DNA from: Flavobacterium sp. 123
GTDB lineage: Bacteria > Bacteroidota > Bacteroidia > Flavobacteriales > Flavobacteriaceae
DNA: 64,000 nt
NCBI RefSeq assembly: GCF_003634825.1
Contig: NZ_RBXD01000001.1
Coordinates: 2,750,501-2,814,500, forward strand
Direction: 5' to 3'
The notes below the pieces were generated by a model, which was not told the origin of the DNA, did no database searches, and was given only the letters and a program-made list of their open reading frames with translations. This document shows positions 53,456 through 62,393 of this stretch, one piece after another (position 1 is the first letter of the stretch; every line of letters begins with the position of its first letter). Both the position numbers and the translations under genes were made by a program.

Positions 53456-54574
53456 ATGGATTTAAATAAACTAAAAGGACAATTGCAAACAGAAGTTGAT
53501 ACCGCTTTTTTATACGACAGTATCGCTGCAATTCAATCTGACGAAAATCTTTCTAGAGTCTTACAAAGTTTAGCCGAAATAGAAAAAGGTCATGCGCAGC
53601 ATATGTTAGAAAAAGTGTTGACTTTTGATTCAAATTATAGTATGCCGCCACCTTCTTCAAGAGCAAAATTGCAATTGAAATTGGGTAAAATTTTCGGATA
53701 CAGTTCTATTATCAGCAGTTTATCAACTGTAGAAAAACAATTTGCAGTTAATACCATCAAAAATAAAATTGAACATGGCGAAAAATTAACAGGTTTTGAA
53801 CATAATCATCTTAATATAATTGAAGCCGTAAATAATAATGCAGCGCTTAATGTTTCAGGAGGCTTATTATCTAAATTTGAAAGCCGTCACAAATCAGTAG
53901 GAGGAAATGCCTTGCGAGCAGCCGTGTTAGGTTCTAATGATGGATTAGTTTCTAATATGAGTTTAGTTATGGGAGTTGCTGGAGCAGCCGTTTCGAACAA
54001 CACCATTTTGTTGACTGGAATTGCAGGTCTTTTAGCAGGTGCAATATCGATGGCATTAGGAGAATGGCTTTCGGTACAAAGCTCAAGAGAATTAAATCAG
54101 AGACAAATTGATTTGGAAACGGAAGAATTAGAAGCATCGCCAGAAGAAGAAAAAAAAGAATTGGTTTTGCTCTATCAAGCAAAAGGGATGAATGTTATTG
54201 AGGCACAAAAATTAGCAGATAAGGCATTCGAAAATCCTGAAACCGCTATTGATGCTATTATAACGGAAGAATTAGGAATTGACAAAGAAGAATTAGGTGG
54301 TTCTGCCTGGGAAGCAGCAATTGCATCTTTTGTTCTTTTTGCAATCGGAGCTATTATTCCTTTATATCCGTTTATGTTTTTAGATGGAAATAACGCTATT
54401 TTATTAAGTGTAGGCAGCAGTATTGTTGGGCTTTTTGGCATTGGTGCTGCCATTACATTATTAACTGGTAAAAGCATTCTGTTTTCAGGATTCAGACAAG
54501 TTGCTTTCGGTTTAGCAGCGGCAGCGGTGACTTACGGAATAGGAACTTTAATTGGAGTTTCTTTGGCAGGATAA
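53456..54574 (+). CDS. Ferritin-like/VIT1 family transporter
   Basis: A 372-residue fusion. The N-terminal part (1 to about 115) is a rubrerythrin-like four-helix domain with candidate iron ligands (EIEKGHAQHM, E and H), and the C-terminal part (about 145-372) is a VIT1/CCC1 transporter with five helices (RAAVLGSNDGLVSNMSLVMGVAGA). Such proteins (the MbfA group) export iron or manganese. It lies in the metal-efflux operon, 9 bases after the adaptor. Confidence 0.9.
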   Translation: MDLNKLKGQLQTEVDTAFLYDSIAAIQSDENLSRVLQSLAEIEKGHAQHMLEKVLTFDSNYSMPPPSSRAKLQLKLGKIFGYSSIISSLSTVEKQFAVNTIKNKIEHGEKLTGFEHNHLNIIEAVNNNAALNVSGGLLSKFESRHKSVGGNALRAAVLGSNDGLVSNMSLVMGVAGAAVSNNTILLTGIAGLLAGAISMALGEWLSVQSSRELNQRQIDLETEELEASPEEEKKELVLLYQAKGMNVIEAQKLADKAFENPETAIDAIITEELGIDKEELGGSAWEAAIASFVLFAIGAIIPLYPFMFLDGNNAILLSVGSSIVGLFGIGAAITLLTGKSILFSGFRQVAFGLAAAAVTYGIGTLIGVSLAG

Positions 54575-54629
54575 ATAATTTATTAAACATAAAACATTCC
54601 TTTTTTTAACCTTTTAAACAAAAAACATT

Positions 54630-55130
54630 ATGAACGACGCACATTTACACATGGTAGTTAACCATTTTCCAATTATTGGAACAATTTTAGGGCTTGGAAT
54701 TTTAATTGTTGGTGTACTTTTAAAAAACAATACCGTAAAAAACACTGCTTATTGTCTTTTTATCGTGGCAGCTATTTTTGCAGCATTTAGCATGGGAACT
54801 GGCGAAGGTGCTGAAGAAATGGTAGAGGATATGCCTAACATTGGAAAACAAATTATTCACGAACATGAAGAAATGGCTGAGAAGTTAGCATTGGTTTTAT
54901 ATGTATTAGGGATTGTTTCACTTGTCGGATTATATTTGAATGCAAAAAAACATGCTAAAGCAAATTTAGTTTCCTTTTTAGCAATTGTAATAGCAATTAT
55001 AGGAGTCTTTTTTGCACAACAAACAGGAACTTCTGGAGGTGAAATTCGTCACACCGAAATCAGACCTAATGCTACTAACACAACTGCACCTGCGGGAGTT
55101 GAAAAAGCTGGTGAAGAAAAAGAAGATTAG
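54630..55130 (+). CDS. Small membrane protein, DUF2231-like
   Basis: A 166-residue protein with four hydrophobic helices. The N-terminal HLHMVVNHFPIIG has the His pattern of DUF2231-type proteins, which are suspected heme or redox membrane proteins; HEHEEMAEKL adds more His. The C-terminal tail after SGGEIRHTEIR is polar. The family is uncertain. It is the last gene of the island, 55 bases after the VIT1 gene and just before a strong terminator. Confidence 0.75.
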   Translation: MNDAHLHMVVNHFPIIGTILGLGILIVGVLLKNNTVKNTAYCLFIVAAIFAAFSMGTGEGAEEMVEDMPNIGKQIIHEHEEMAEKLALVLYVLGIVSLVGLYLNAKKHAKANLVSFLAIVIAIIGVFFAQQTGTSGGEIRHTEIRPNATNTTAPAGVEKAGEEKED

Positions 55131-55149
55131 TTTAGAACTATACTTCCAT

Positions 55150-55186
55150 AAAAAAGAGGATATCTACAACAGATATCCTCTTTTTT
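55150..55186. terminator. Bidirectional intrinsic terminator at the end of the metal island
   Basis: Perfect 16-bp arms AAAAAAGAGGATATCT and AGATATCCTCTTTTTT around ACAAC. It separates the island from the convergent YidE-type gene. The stem is very like that after ettA. Confidence 0.92.
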
Positions 55187-55205
55187 ATTTTACTTATCAT
55201 TAAAG

Positions 55206-56900
55206 CTAACTGGCAAATAACAATATCAATAATTGAGCGATAAATATCCTTGCTATGGTAACCATCGGATAAACTGTGGCGTAAGATTGATTAGGAATAT
55301 CTGAATCTAGGTATTTTGTACTAAATGCTAATGCTGCTGGGTCAGTGTATGCTCCACTCATTATTCCTACTAGCTGATAAAAATTAAGATTAAATACAAA
55401 TCGGCCTATTAAAACCATAATAATCAACGGAATAAAAGTAATATAACAACCATAATATATCCAAAGCCAGCCATTAAATTTTATGAAATTATCATAAAAA
55501 GCAGCCCCTGCATGAATTCCAACTGCGGCGAAGAAAAGACATATTCCTAGATCTTTCATAAAATGAATTGCTCCATTATTAATATACGAATGAATCGCGC
55601 CAACCCCGCCATATCTACTAATAAATAAAGCAGTTAATAATGGTCCAGCTGCAAATCCTAATTTTAAAGGAACTGGTAGCGATGGAATAAAAATAGGGAT
55701 AGAACCAATAACAATTCCTATAATTAAACCTCCAAAAAGAGACAGAAAATCAGGCTCTAAAAGGCTTTTTTCAGAGTTGCCAATTATTTTTTCTACTTCA
55801 CCAATTGCTTCTTTATTTCCAACAATCAAAAGTTTGTCTCCGTAAAATAATTCTAAAGATGGTTGTGCTAATAATTCTAATCCGGAACGAATCACACGAG
55901 TTACTTTTAAATCAAACTTATTATGTAAATCTAACTCTGCTAAAGTTTTATGAGTAGCCGATTTTTTAGTGACTAATATAAATTTTGAAACCACATCTTG
56001 TTCGGATTCAATGAACAAATCAGTTGATATTTTACCCACAAGTTCAATAAAATGATCTACATCTTTTTGAACTCCAACAACCATTAAAACATCTTTATCA
56101 TGAATTTTAGAATCTAATGAAGGAGAATAAACAACCTTAGAGCCACTGTTTTTTAATCGTGAAATGATAATGTTATGAATGTCTAATTCTTTGAAAATTT
56201 GGTAAATACTTTTACCTAATAAGGCTGAATTTGTAATTCTACATTTTTCATGAATGATAGCATTTTCAGTATTGGCTATTTTGGTCTTTATCAAAAGACT
56301 TTCTTTTATTATATCAATTTTCAAAACTGATTTTGATACAATAATCGTCAAAATAATTCCAAAAACTCCTAACGGATAAGTAATGGCATAGGCGATTGTA
56401 GGATCTCCAAAAACTTTGGAAGGAAATTGATTCTGAATTTCCTGTAATGTTGATTTAGCAGCTCCTAAACCTGGAGTATTAGTCACCGATCCAGACATTA
56501 AACCTACTGCATTTTCTATATCAATTTTTGTTATTATATGAATAAAATAAGTAATTACACCTCCTAAAAGAACAGCACCAACAGCTAAAAAATTAAAAAG
56601 TAAGCCGTCTTTTTTGAATGAAGAAAAGAAAGAAGGGCCAACTTGAATTCCAATGCCATAAACAAAAAGAATTAATCCAAAATCACGAACAAAAACCAAA
56701 ATACTTTCATCCATTCGATAGCCATAATGACCTAAAAACAGACCCACAAACATAACGGCTGAAACCCCTAATGATACTGTTCCTAATCGAACTCTTCCTA
56801 CGAAAAAACCAACACTAATCGCAATCAATAAAACAATCAACGATTGCGTTATATCTGGCTCATTATTAGGATAAAACAATGTGTTAAACCAATCAAACAT
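55206..56900 (-). CDS. YidE/AspT-family transporter with TrkA-C domains
   Basis: A 564-residue inner-membrane protein of the AspT/YidE (aspartate-alanine exchanger) family. It has two homologous membrane halves, each with a gxxPG-type motif (SVTNTPGLGAAKST and GAYTDPAALAFST), separated by two cytosolic TrkA-C (RCK_C) domains (about 210-375). Those domains usually sense a nucleotide or ion. The substrate is unknown. It is divergent from pckA; the 291-base gap in between has pckA promoter boxes. Confidence 0.92.
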   Translation of the reverse strand: MFDWFNTLFYPNNEPDITQSLIVLLIAISVGFFVGRVRLGTVSLGVSAVMFVGLFLGHYGYRMDESILVFVRDFGLILFVYGIGIQVGPSFFSSFKKDGLLFNFLAVGAVLLGGVITYFIHIITKIDIENAVGLMSGSVTNTPGLGAAKSTLQEIQNQFPSKVFGDPTIAYAITYPLGVFGIILTIIVSKSVLKIDIIKESLLIKTKIANTENAIIHEKCRITNSALLGKSIYQIFKELDIHNIIISRLKNSGSKVVYSPSLDSKIHDKDVLMVVGVQKDVDHFIELVGKISTDLFIESEQDVVSKFILVTKKSATHKTLAELDLHNKFDLKVTRVIRSGLELLAQPSLELFYGDKLLIVGNKEAIGEVEKIIGNSEKSLLEPDFLSLFGGLIIGIVIGSIPIFIPSLPVPLKLGFAAGPLLTALFISRYGGVGAIHSYINNGAIHFMKDLGICLFFAAVGIHAGAAFYDNFIKFNGWLWIYYGCYITFIPLIIMVLIGRFVFNLNFYQLVGIMSGAYTDPAALAFSTKYLDSDIPNQSYATVYPMVTIARIFIAQLLILLFAS

Positions 56901-57146
56901 AATGTTATAATTTAGAGGTTAAATTTAAAAAATTAAAATCCAATAACAAATAACTAAAATAGTTTACTATTTTTATATGATAAAAATCAGGTAGCTTTTT
57001 TAGATAAATCAAACTAATAAACCAACTTTTCATTTGTAGTTAAAGTAAGAATAAAAACACCGTAAACCCTTTTAAAACAACGAAAACGTTTGCGTATATT
57101 TTTGCTTTTCATGATAAAAGTCACCTTTTTTTAGAATAAACGAAAC

Positions 57147-57154
57147 TATATTTG
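57147..57154 (+). promoter_or_regulatory. -7 box before pckA
   Basis: TATATTTG fits TAnnTTTG, 38 bases before the pckA start. A second match, TATTTTTG, is at 57097-57104. Confidence 0.42.
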
Positions 57155-57191
57155 AATAGAATTAAATAACAAGAATTTTAAATTAAATACA

Positions 57192-58811
57192 ATGAAAAAC
57201 ATTAAAATTATTCAGGAATTACATGATTTAGGAATTACAGGGTATCATGAAGTATCTTATAATCCAACTTATGAAGAATTATATCAAGCAGAAGTTTCAC
57301 ATAAAAGAAAAGGATATGAAAAAGGTGCTTTAACTGATACTGGTGCTGTTGCTGTTAAAACAGGTGTATTTACGGGACGTTCTCCTAAAGACAGATACAT
57401 TGTTAAAGATGACATCACAAGAGATACAATATATTGGGATGACAAAGTAAACTTTCCTACTACAAAAGAAGTTTGGCATGATTTAAAAAAATTAGTTTTA
57501 AAACAACTTTCTACTTCTCCGAAATTATATGTTGTTGATGCTTTTTGCGGAACAAATGCAGATACAAGATTAAAAGTTCGTTTTGTAATGGAAGTTGCTT
57601 GGCAAGCACATTTTGTAACAAATATGTTCATCAGACCTTCAATTTATGAATTGGAAAATTTTGGAGAACCAGATTTCATTGTTATGAATGGTTCAAAAGC
57701 AACAAATCCAGATTGGAAAGAACACGGACTAAACTCTGAGAACTTTGTGTTATTCAATTTAACTGAAAAAGTTCAAATCATTGGTGGTACTTGGTACGGT
57801 GGTGAGATGAAAAAAGGAATGTTCTCTATGATGAATTATTATTTACCACTTAAAGGAATGGCGTCTATGCACTGTTCTGCTAACGTTGGTGAAGATGGTG
57901 ATGTAGCGGTATTCTTCGGACTTTCTGGAACAGGTAAAACAACGCTTTCTGCAGATCCAAAAAGATATTTAATTGGTGATGACGAACACGGATGGGACGA
58001 TAATGGAGTATTCAATTATGAAGGTGGTTGTTATGCAAAAGTTATTGATTTAACAGAAGAAAATGAGCCAGACATTTGGAGAGCTATCAAAAGAGATGCT
58101 TTATTAGAAAATGTTATTGTAGATGAATATGGAGAAATCAATTACTACGATCATTCAATTACTGAAAACTCAAGAGTTTCATATCCAATTTATCACATCA
58201 ATAAAATTGTATTGCCTTCAAAAGCAGGACATGCTAAAAAAATCATTTATCTTTCTGCAGATGCTTTTGGTGTATTGCCTCCAGTTTCTATCCTAGATGA
58301 TGATCAAGCACAATACCACTTCTTATGCGGATATACTTCTAAATTAGCAGGTACAGAAAGAGGAATTACAGAACCAGAACCATCATTTTCTCCCGCTTTT
58401 GGTGAAGCTTTCTTGACTTTACACCCAACAAGATATTCTCAAACCTTAATTGGTAAAATGAAAGAACATGGAGCAAAAGCGTATTTAGTTAACACAGGTT
58501 GGAATGGTACTGGAAAAAGAATTTCATTAAAAAACACAAGAGCAATTATTGATGCGATCATCAGTAGCGAAATTGATGAAGCAGAAACTAGAACAATTCC
58601 GTTCTTAAACTTAACAATTCCTACGGTATTGCCTCACGTAAGCGACGGAATTCTTGACCCAAGAGATACATACAAAGACAAAGACGATTGGGAACGTAAA
58701 GCCAAAGATTTATCAGCGAGATACATCAAAAACTTTGAGCAATACACAAACACAGAAGAAGGTAAGCGTTTAGTTGCTGCTGGTCCTTCTTTGGAAGAAG
58801 TTTTAAGTTAG
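57192..58811 (+). CDS. pckA: Phosphoenolpyruvate carboxykinase (ATP)
   Basis: A 539-residue gluconeogenic enzyme that converts oxaloacetate and ATP to phosphoenolpyruvate. It has the family motifs [20 protein letters not shown] (about 47-66), [12 protein letters not shown], the kinase-1a P-loop GLSGTGKTT (about 243-251), [14 protein letters not shown] and [13 protein letters not shown]. The length and start are normal. A terminator follows at 58832-58875. Confidence 0.97.
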   Translation: MKNIKIIQELHDLGITGYHEVSYNPTYEELYQAEVSHKRKGYEKGALTDTGAVAVKTGVFTGRSPKDRYIVKDDITRDTIYWDDKVNFPTTKEVWHDLKKLVLKQLSTSPKLYVVDAFCGTNADTRLKVRFVMEVAWQAHFVTNMFIRPSIYELENFGEPDFIVMNGSKATNPDWKEHGLNSENFVLFNLTEKVQIIGGTWYGGEMKKGMFSMMNYYLPLKGMASMHCSANVGEDGDVAVFFGLSGTGKTTLSADPKRYLIGDDEHGWDDNGVFNYEGGCYAKVIDLTEENEPDIWRAIKRDALLENVIVDEYGEINYYDHSITENSRVSYPIYHINKIVLPSKAGHAKKIIYLSADAFGVLPPVSILDDDQAQYHFLCGYTSKLAGTERGITEPEPSFSPAFGEAFLTLHPTRYSQTLIGKMKEHGAKAYLVNTGWNGTGKRISLKNTRAIIDAIISSEIDEAETRTIPFLNLTIPTVLPHVSDGILDPRDTYKDKDDWERKAKDLSARYIKNFEQYTNTEEGKRLVAAGPSLEEVLS

Positions 58812-58831
58812 TTTAAAAATAGTTAGTTGTC

Positions 58832-58880
58832 CAAACATCTGCAGCTTATCAGTATTGATTGGTTGCAGATGTTTGTTTTT
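58832..58880 (+). terminator. Intrinsic terminator after pckA
   Basis: Perfect arms CAAACATCTGCA (58832-58843) and TGCAGATGTTTG (58864-58875), 20-base loop, then TTTTT. Confidence 0.85.
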
Positions 58881-58925
58881 AAAACCTTTTTTTAACAATT
58901 TCATTTCGTTTAGTTAAATTTAAAA

Positions 58926-58957
58926 TTGGGTTTTAAATAAATTTTCTACTATATTTG
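58926..58957 (+). promoter_or_regulatory. Promoter of the his operon
   Basis: A TTG at 58926-58928 is spaced 21 bases from a TATATTTG -7 box (58950-58957). Both fit the Bacteroidota consensus, and the box is 35 bases before the leader-peptide ATG. Confidence 0.6.
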
Positions 58958-58991
58958 CAATCGAAATCAAGGGATTATCAAATTAAAAATT

Positions 58992-59051
58992 ATGTTATCA
59001 AATCAATTACATCATCATCATTTTCATTATTGCTCTCAAGCGATGTGTTAA
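58992..59051 (+). CDS. hisL: His-operon leader peptide
   Basis: A 19-residue ORF, MLSNQLHHHHFHYCSQAMC, with five His codons (four consecutive CAT, then TTT, then CAT) and a stop at 59049-59051. The His-rich leader lies between a promoter and a terminator before hisG, which is the classic arrangement of translational attenuation. Peptides of this kind are too short for ordinary gene finding. Confidence 0.9.
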   Translation: MLSNQLHHHHFHYCSQAMC

Positions 59052-59110
59052 TGGTATGCATGTAAATCATCATATTTTAAAACCCGTTTGAGTACATCAA
59101 GCGGGTTTTT
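59035..59110 (+). promoter_or_regulatory. His attenuator (terminator and antiterminator)
   Basis: The terminator is a 13-bp stem, AAAACCCGTTTGA (59079-59091) with TCAAGCGGGTTTT (59097-59109, one G-T pair), followed by T residues. Its left arm 59085-59092 (CGTTTGAG) can instead pair with CTCAAGCG (59035-59042) in the leader ORF, forming an antiterminator. A ribosome stalled at the His codons would leave 59035-59042 free for this pairing; one reaching the stop would cover it and let the terminator form. Confidence 0.82.
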
Positions 59111-59168
59111 TATTATTTATCCGTTGGTACTCAAACCACAAACTATAATTAAATAAAAAAACTTAAAA

Positions 59169-60026
59169 ATGAGTACTTTAAAAATTGCAATTCAAAAATC
59201 AGGACGTTTAAACGAAGACAGCATACAAATTCTAAAAGATTGTGGAATTTCTATTAACAATGGAAATGATCAACTTAAAGCAGCTGCAACAAATTTTCCA
59301 TTAGAAGTTTTATACCTTAGAAATTCAGATATTCCTCAATATTTGATTGATGGAGTGGTAGATATTGCCATTGTTGGTGACAACCTTTTATTTGAAAAAG
59401 GAAAAAATATTATTGTAGCTCAAAAATTAGGTTTTTCAAAATGCAAAGTATCCGTTGCGGTTCCTAAAACATTTAAATACAACTCTATAAAAGATTTAGA
59501 CGGAATGCGTATTGCAACCTCTTATCCGAATACCGTTAATGAATACTTTAATTCATTTGGATTATCCGTTGACATTCACCAAATTTCTGGTTCTGTTGAA
59601 ATCGCTCCAAATATTGGCTTAGCAGATGCAATTGTTGATATTGTTTCAAGCGGTAGCACTTTATTTAAAAACAATCTTAAAGAAGTGGAAGTAATCATGA
59701 AAAGTGAAGCTGTACTTGCTGTTTCACCAAAAGTGACTCCTGAAATTCAAAAATTAATTGACATTCTTCAATTTAGAATAGAATCTGTTTTGAGAGCTAG
59801 AAAATCAAAATATATTTTGATGAACGTTCCTAATGATAAAATTGAAGCTATTGGTAAAATTTTGCCTGTATTAAAAAGCCTTACCGTAATGCCTTTGGCT
59901 GAAGAAGGTTGGAGCAGCGTTCATTCCGTAATCGACAAAGATACTTTTTGGGATGTGATCGATCAATTAAAAGAAGTTGGTGCCGAAGGAATTTTGGTTT
60001 GCCCAATTGAGAAAATGGTATTATAA
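59169..60026 (+). CDS. hisG: ATP phosphoribosyltransferase HisG (long form)
   Basis: A 285-residue first enzyme of histidine synthesis. It is the long form: catalytic domains 1-210 (including the PRPP-binding region IVDIVSSGSTLFKNNL) followed by the ACT-like regulatory domain (about 215-285), the site of histidine feedback inhibition in the long-form enzymes. It is the first structural gene after the attenuator and 23 bases before hisD. Confidence 0.96.
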   Translation: MSTLKIAIQKSGRLNEDSIQILKDCGISINNGNDQLKAAATNFPLEVLYLRNSDIPQYLIDGVVDIAIVGDNLLFEKGKNIIVAQKLGFSKCKVSVAVPKTFKYNSIKDLDGMRIATSYPNTVNEYFNSFGLSVDIHQISGSVEIAPNIGLADAIVDIVSSGSTLFKNNLKEVEVIMKSEAVLAVSPKVTPEIQKLIDILQFRIESVLRARKSKYILMNVPNDKIEAIGKILPVLKSLTVMPLAEEGWSSVHSVIDKDTFWDVIDQLKEVGAEGILVCPIEKMVL

Positions 60027-60049
60027 AGCCTTATCTAAAAGTTAAAAAA

Positions 60050-61342
60050 ATGAATAAAATATACAATCCAAAACCAGCAACTTGGGCTAGCATTTTAGAG
60101 AGACCAACTAAGACTATTGATGATATTGAAGCTACCGTTAAAGAAATTTTTAAGGAAGTTCAAAAAAAAGGAGATAGTGCTGTAGCTAAATACACTTCCC
60201 TTTTTGACGGAGCTGTAATCGAAAACTTAGAAGTTACTCCAGCTGAAATTGACGAAGCTATTGCAACTATTCCTCAAGAATTAAAAAATGCTATTCAACT
60301 GGCAAAAGCAAATATTAAAAAATTTCATACAGCTCAAAAAACACATCGAGTTGCTGTTGAAACGATTGAAGGCGTAAACTGTTGGCAAGAAAAAAGACCG
60401 ATTCAAAAAATAGGTTTATATATTCCAGGAGGAACAGCTCCTTTGTTTTCTACTGTATTAATGTTAGCTGTACCCGCTGAAATAGCTGGTTGCAACGAAA
60501 TTGTTTTATGTTCACCTCCTGACAAAAAAGGTAAAATCAATCCTGCAATTTTGTATGCTGCTAATTTATGTGGCGTTACCAAAATTTTAAAAGTAGGAGG
60601 GATTCAAGCTATTGCAGGAATGACTTTTGGAACTAAATCAATTCCTAAAGTGTATAAAATCTTTGGCCCTGGAAATCAATTTGTAACTGTTGCTAAACAA
60701 TTGGCAACTCAATTTGGAGTAGCTATTGATATGCCTGCAGGACCATCTGAATTGCTTATTGTGGCTGATGATACTGCTGTACCAGCATTTGTGGCTTCTG
60801 ATTTACTTTCGCAAGCAGAACACGGAGCTGATAGCCAAGTAATTTTAGTTTCAACTTCAAAAAGTTTAATTGATGCAGTTGAAAAGGAAGTTCAAATACA
60901 AATGGATTTACTTCCAAGAAAAGCTATTGCTGAAAAAGCTATTGCGAATTCTAAATTGATTTACGTTGAAAATGACAGCATTGCATTAGAATTAATTAAT
61001 GAATATGGTCCAGAACACTTCATTATTTGTTCAGAATTTGATGATTTTTACAGCAATGGAATTCATAACGCAGGTTCTGTTTTCATTGGGAACTACACGC
61101 CAGAAAGTGCAGGTGATTATGCCTCAGGAACCAATCATACCTTGCCAACAAACGGTTATGCGAAAAATTATAGCGGTGTAAATCTGGATAGTTTTACTAA
61201 AGCAATGACTTTCCAAAAAATATCTGCTGAAGGAATAAAAAATATTGGTAACGCTATCGAAATTATGGCAGAAGCCGAAGGATTGCAAGCGCACAAAAAT
61301 GCAGTTACATTAAGATTAAAAGCAATTGAAGATGGAAAATAA
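60050..61342 (+). CDS. hisD: Histidinol dehydrogenase
   Basis: A 430-residue zinc NAD-linked enzyme that oxidises L-histidinol to histidine in two steps. Motifs are YIPGGTAPLFSTVLML, GPGNQFVTVAKQ, DLLSQAEHGADSQVIL with the zinc-ligand Gln/His, and GPEHFIICSEF. Length is normal. It overlaps hisC by 11 bases. Confidence 0.97.
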   Translation: MNKIYNPKPATWASILERPTKTIDDIEATVKEIFKEVQKKGDSAVAKYTSLFDGAVIENLEVTPAEIDEAIATIPQELKNAIQLAKANIKKFHTAQKTHRVAVETIEGVNCWQEKRPIQKIGLYIPGGTAPLFSTVLMLAVPAEIAGCNEIVLCSPPDKKGKINPAILYAANLCGVTKILKVGGIQAIAGMTFGTKSIPKVYKIFGPGNQFVTVAKQLATQFGVAIDMPAGPSELLIVADDTAVPAFVASDLLSQAEHGADSQVILVSTSKSLIDAVEKEVQIQMDLLPRKAIAEKAIANSKLIYVENDSIALELINEYGPEHFIICSEFDDFYSNGIHNAGSVFIGNYTPESAGDYASGTNHTLPTNGYAKNYSGVNLDSFTKAMTFQKISAEGIKNIGNAIEIMAEAEGLQAHKNAVTLRLKAIEDGK

Positions 61343-62381
61343 TTTCGATATAAATAATTTAGTGCGTGAAAACGTGAAGTCGATGAAGCCTTATTCTTCT
61401 GCTCGTGATGAGTTTGAAGATTTTGACACGGCAGATATGATTTTCTTGGATGCTAATGAAAACCCTTTTGAGAACGGTGTAAATCGATATCCTGATCCGC
61501 AACAAAGCAGCGTTAAAGTGGTTTTGGCAAAACAAAAAAAGATAAAAACAAATCAAATTTTGTTAGGAAATGGAAGCGATGAAGTTTTGGATTTATTGTT
61601 CCGTGCTTTTTGCGAACCCAAAGTGGACAATGTAATTACTTTACCGCCAACCTACGGAATGTATGGTGTTTTAGCTAATATCAATGCTGTTGAAAACAAA
61701 GAAATTTTACTTTCAACTGATTTTCAACCACAGATTGAAAAAATCATGGACGCTGTTGATGAGAATACTAAAATTATATTTTTATGTTCTCCAAATAACC
61801 CAACAGGAAATTCATTTTCGGATGAAAATGTTGCTTATTTGTTGAAAAACTTCAATGGTTTAGTAGTTATAGATGAAGCTTATATTGATTTTTCTAAAAA
61901 AGAAAGCTGGGTTAACGAGTTAGACGAATATCCAAATTTAATCATCACTCAAACTCTTTCAAAAGCCTATGGTTTAGCAGGAATTAGATTGGGAATATGT
62001 TATGCATCAGCTGAAGTTATTTCGGTTTTAAATAAAATCAAACCTCCTTATAACGTCAACGAATTAACTCAAAAAAGAGCTTTAGACCGATTAGACAATC
62101 CGAATAAAATTAATTCAGAAATTGAATCAATTATAACACAAAGAGAGCAATTACTTAAAGTTTTACTTAATGTAAAATTTGTCGAAAAAATCTATCCTAC
62201 TGAAGCTAATTTCATCTTGATAAAAGTAGATGACGCAAATAAAAGATACGATGAATTAATTGCAAAAGGAATTGTAATTCGCAACAGAACAACACAACCT
62301 TTATGCGAAAATACTTTGCGTTTAACTATTGGAACGGAAGTAGAAAATAAGAAATTAATTGAAGCTTTGTCTTCTTTATAA
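61332..62381 (+). CDS. hisC: Histidinol-phosphate aminotransferase
   Basis: A 349-residue class I/II PLP aminotransferase. Cofactor motifs are CSPNNPTGN, VIDEAYIDFS and the Schiff-base Lys K211 in TQTLSKAYGLAGIRLG. I use the ATG at 61332; a TTG six bases earlier is in frame but less likely. The coding overlap with hisD indicates coupled translation. Confidence 0.95.
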   Translation: MENNFDINNLVRENVKSMKPYSSARDEFEDFDTADMIFLDANENPFENGVNRYPDPQQSSVKVVLAKQKKIKTNQILLGNGSDEVLDLLFRAFCEPKVDNVITLPPTYGMYGVLANINAVENKEILLSTDFQPQIEKIMDAVDENTKIIFLCSPNNPTGNSFSDENVAYLLKNFNGLVVIDEAYIDFSKKESWVNELDEYPNLIITQTLSKAYGLAGIRLGICYASAEVISVLNKIKPPYNVNELTQKRALDRLDNPNKINSEIESIITQREQLLKVLLNVKFVEKIYPTEANFILIKVDDANKRYDELIAKGIVIRNRTTQPLCENTLRLTIGTEVENKKLIEALSSL

Positions 62382-62393
62382 ACGTTTTAAAAA

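Noticed and set aside
56901..57191. Riboswitch or small gene between the YidE-type gene and pckA
   Set aside because: The 291 bases are AT-rich with two plausible -7 boxes; I saw no stem or ORF that stands out.
61326..61331. TTG start for hisC
   Set aside because: It only adds two residues before a good ATG, which is the more likely start.
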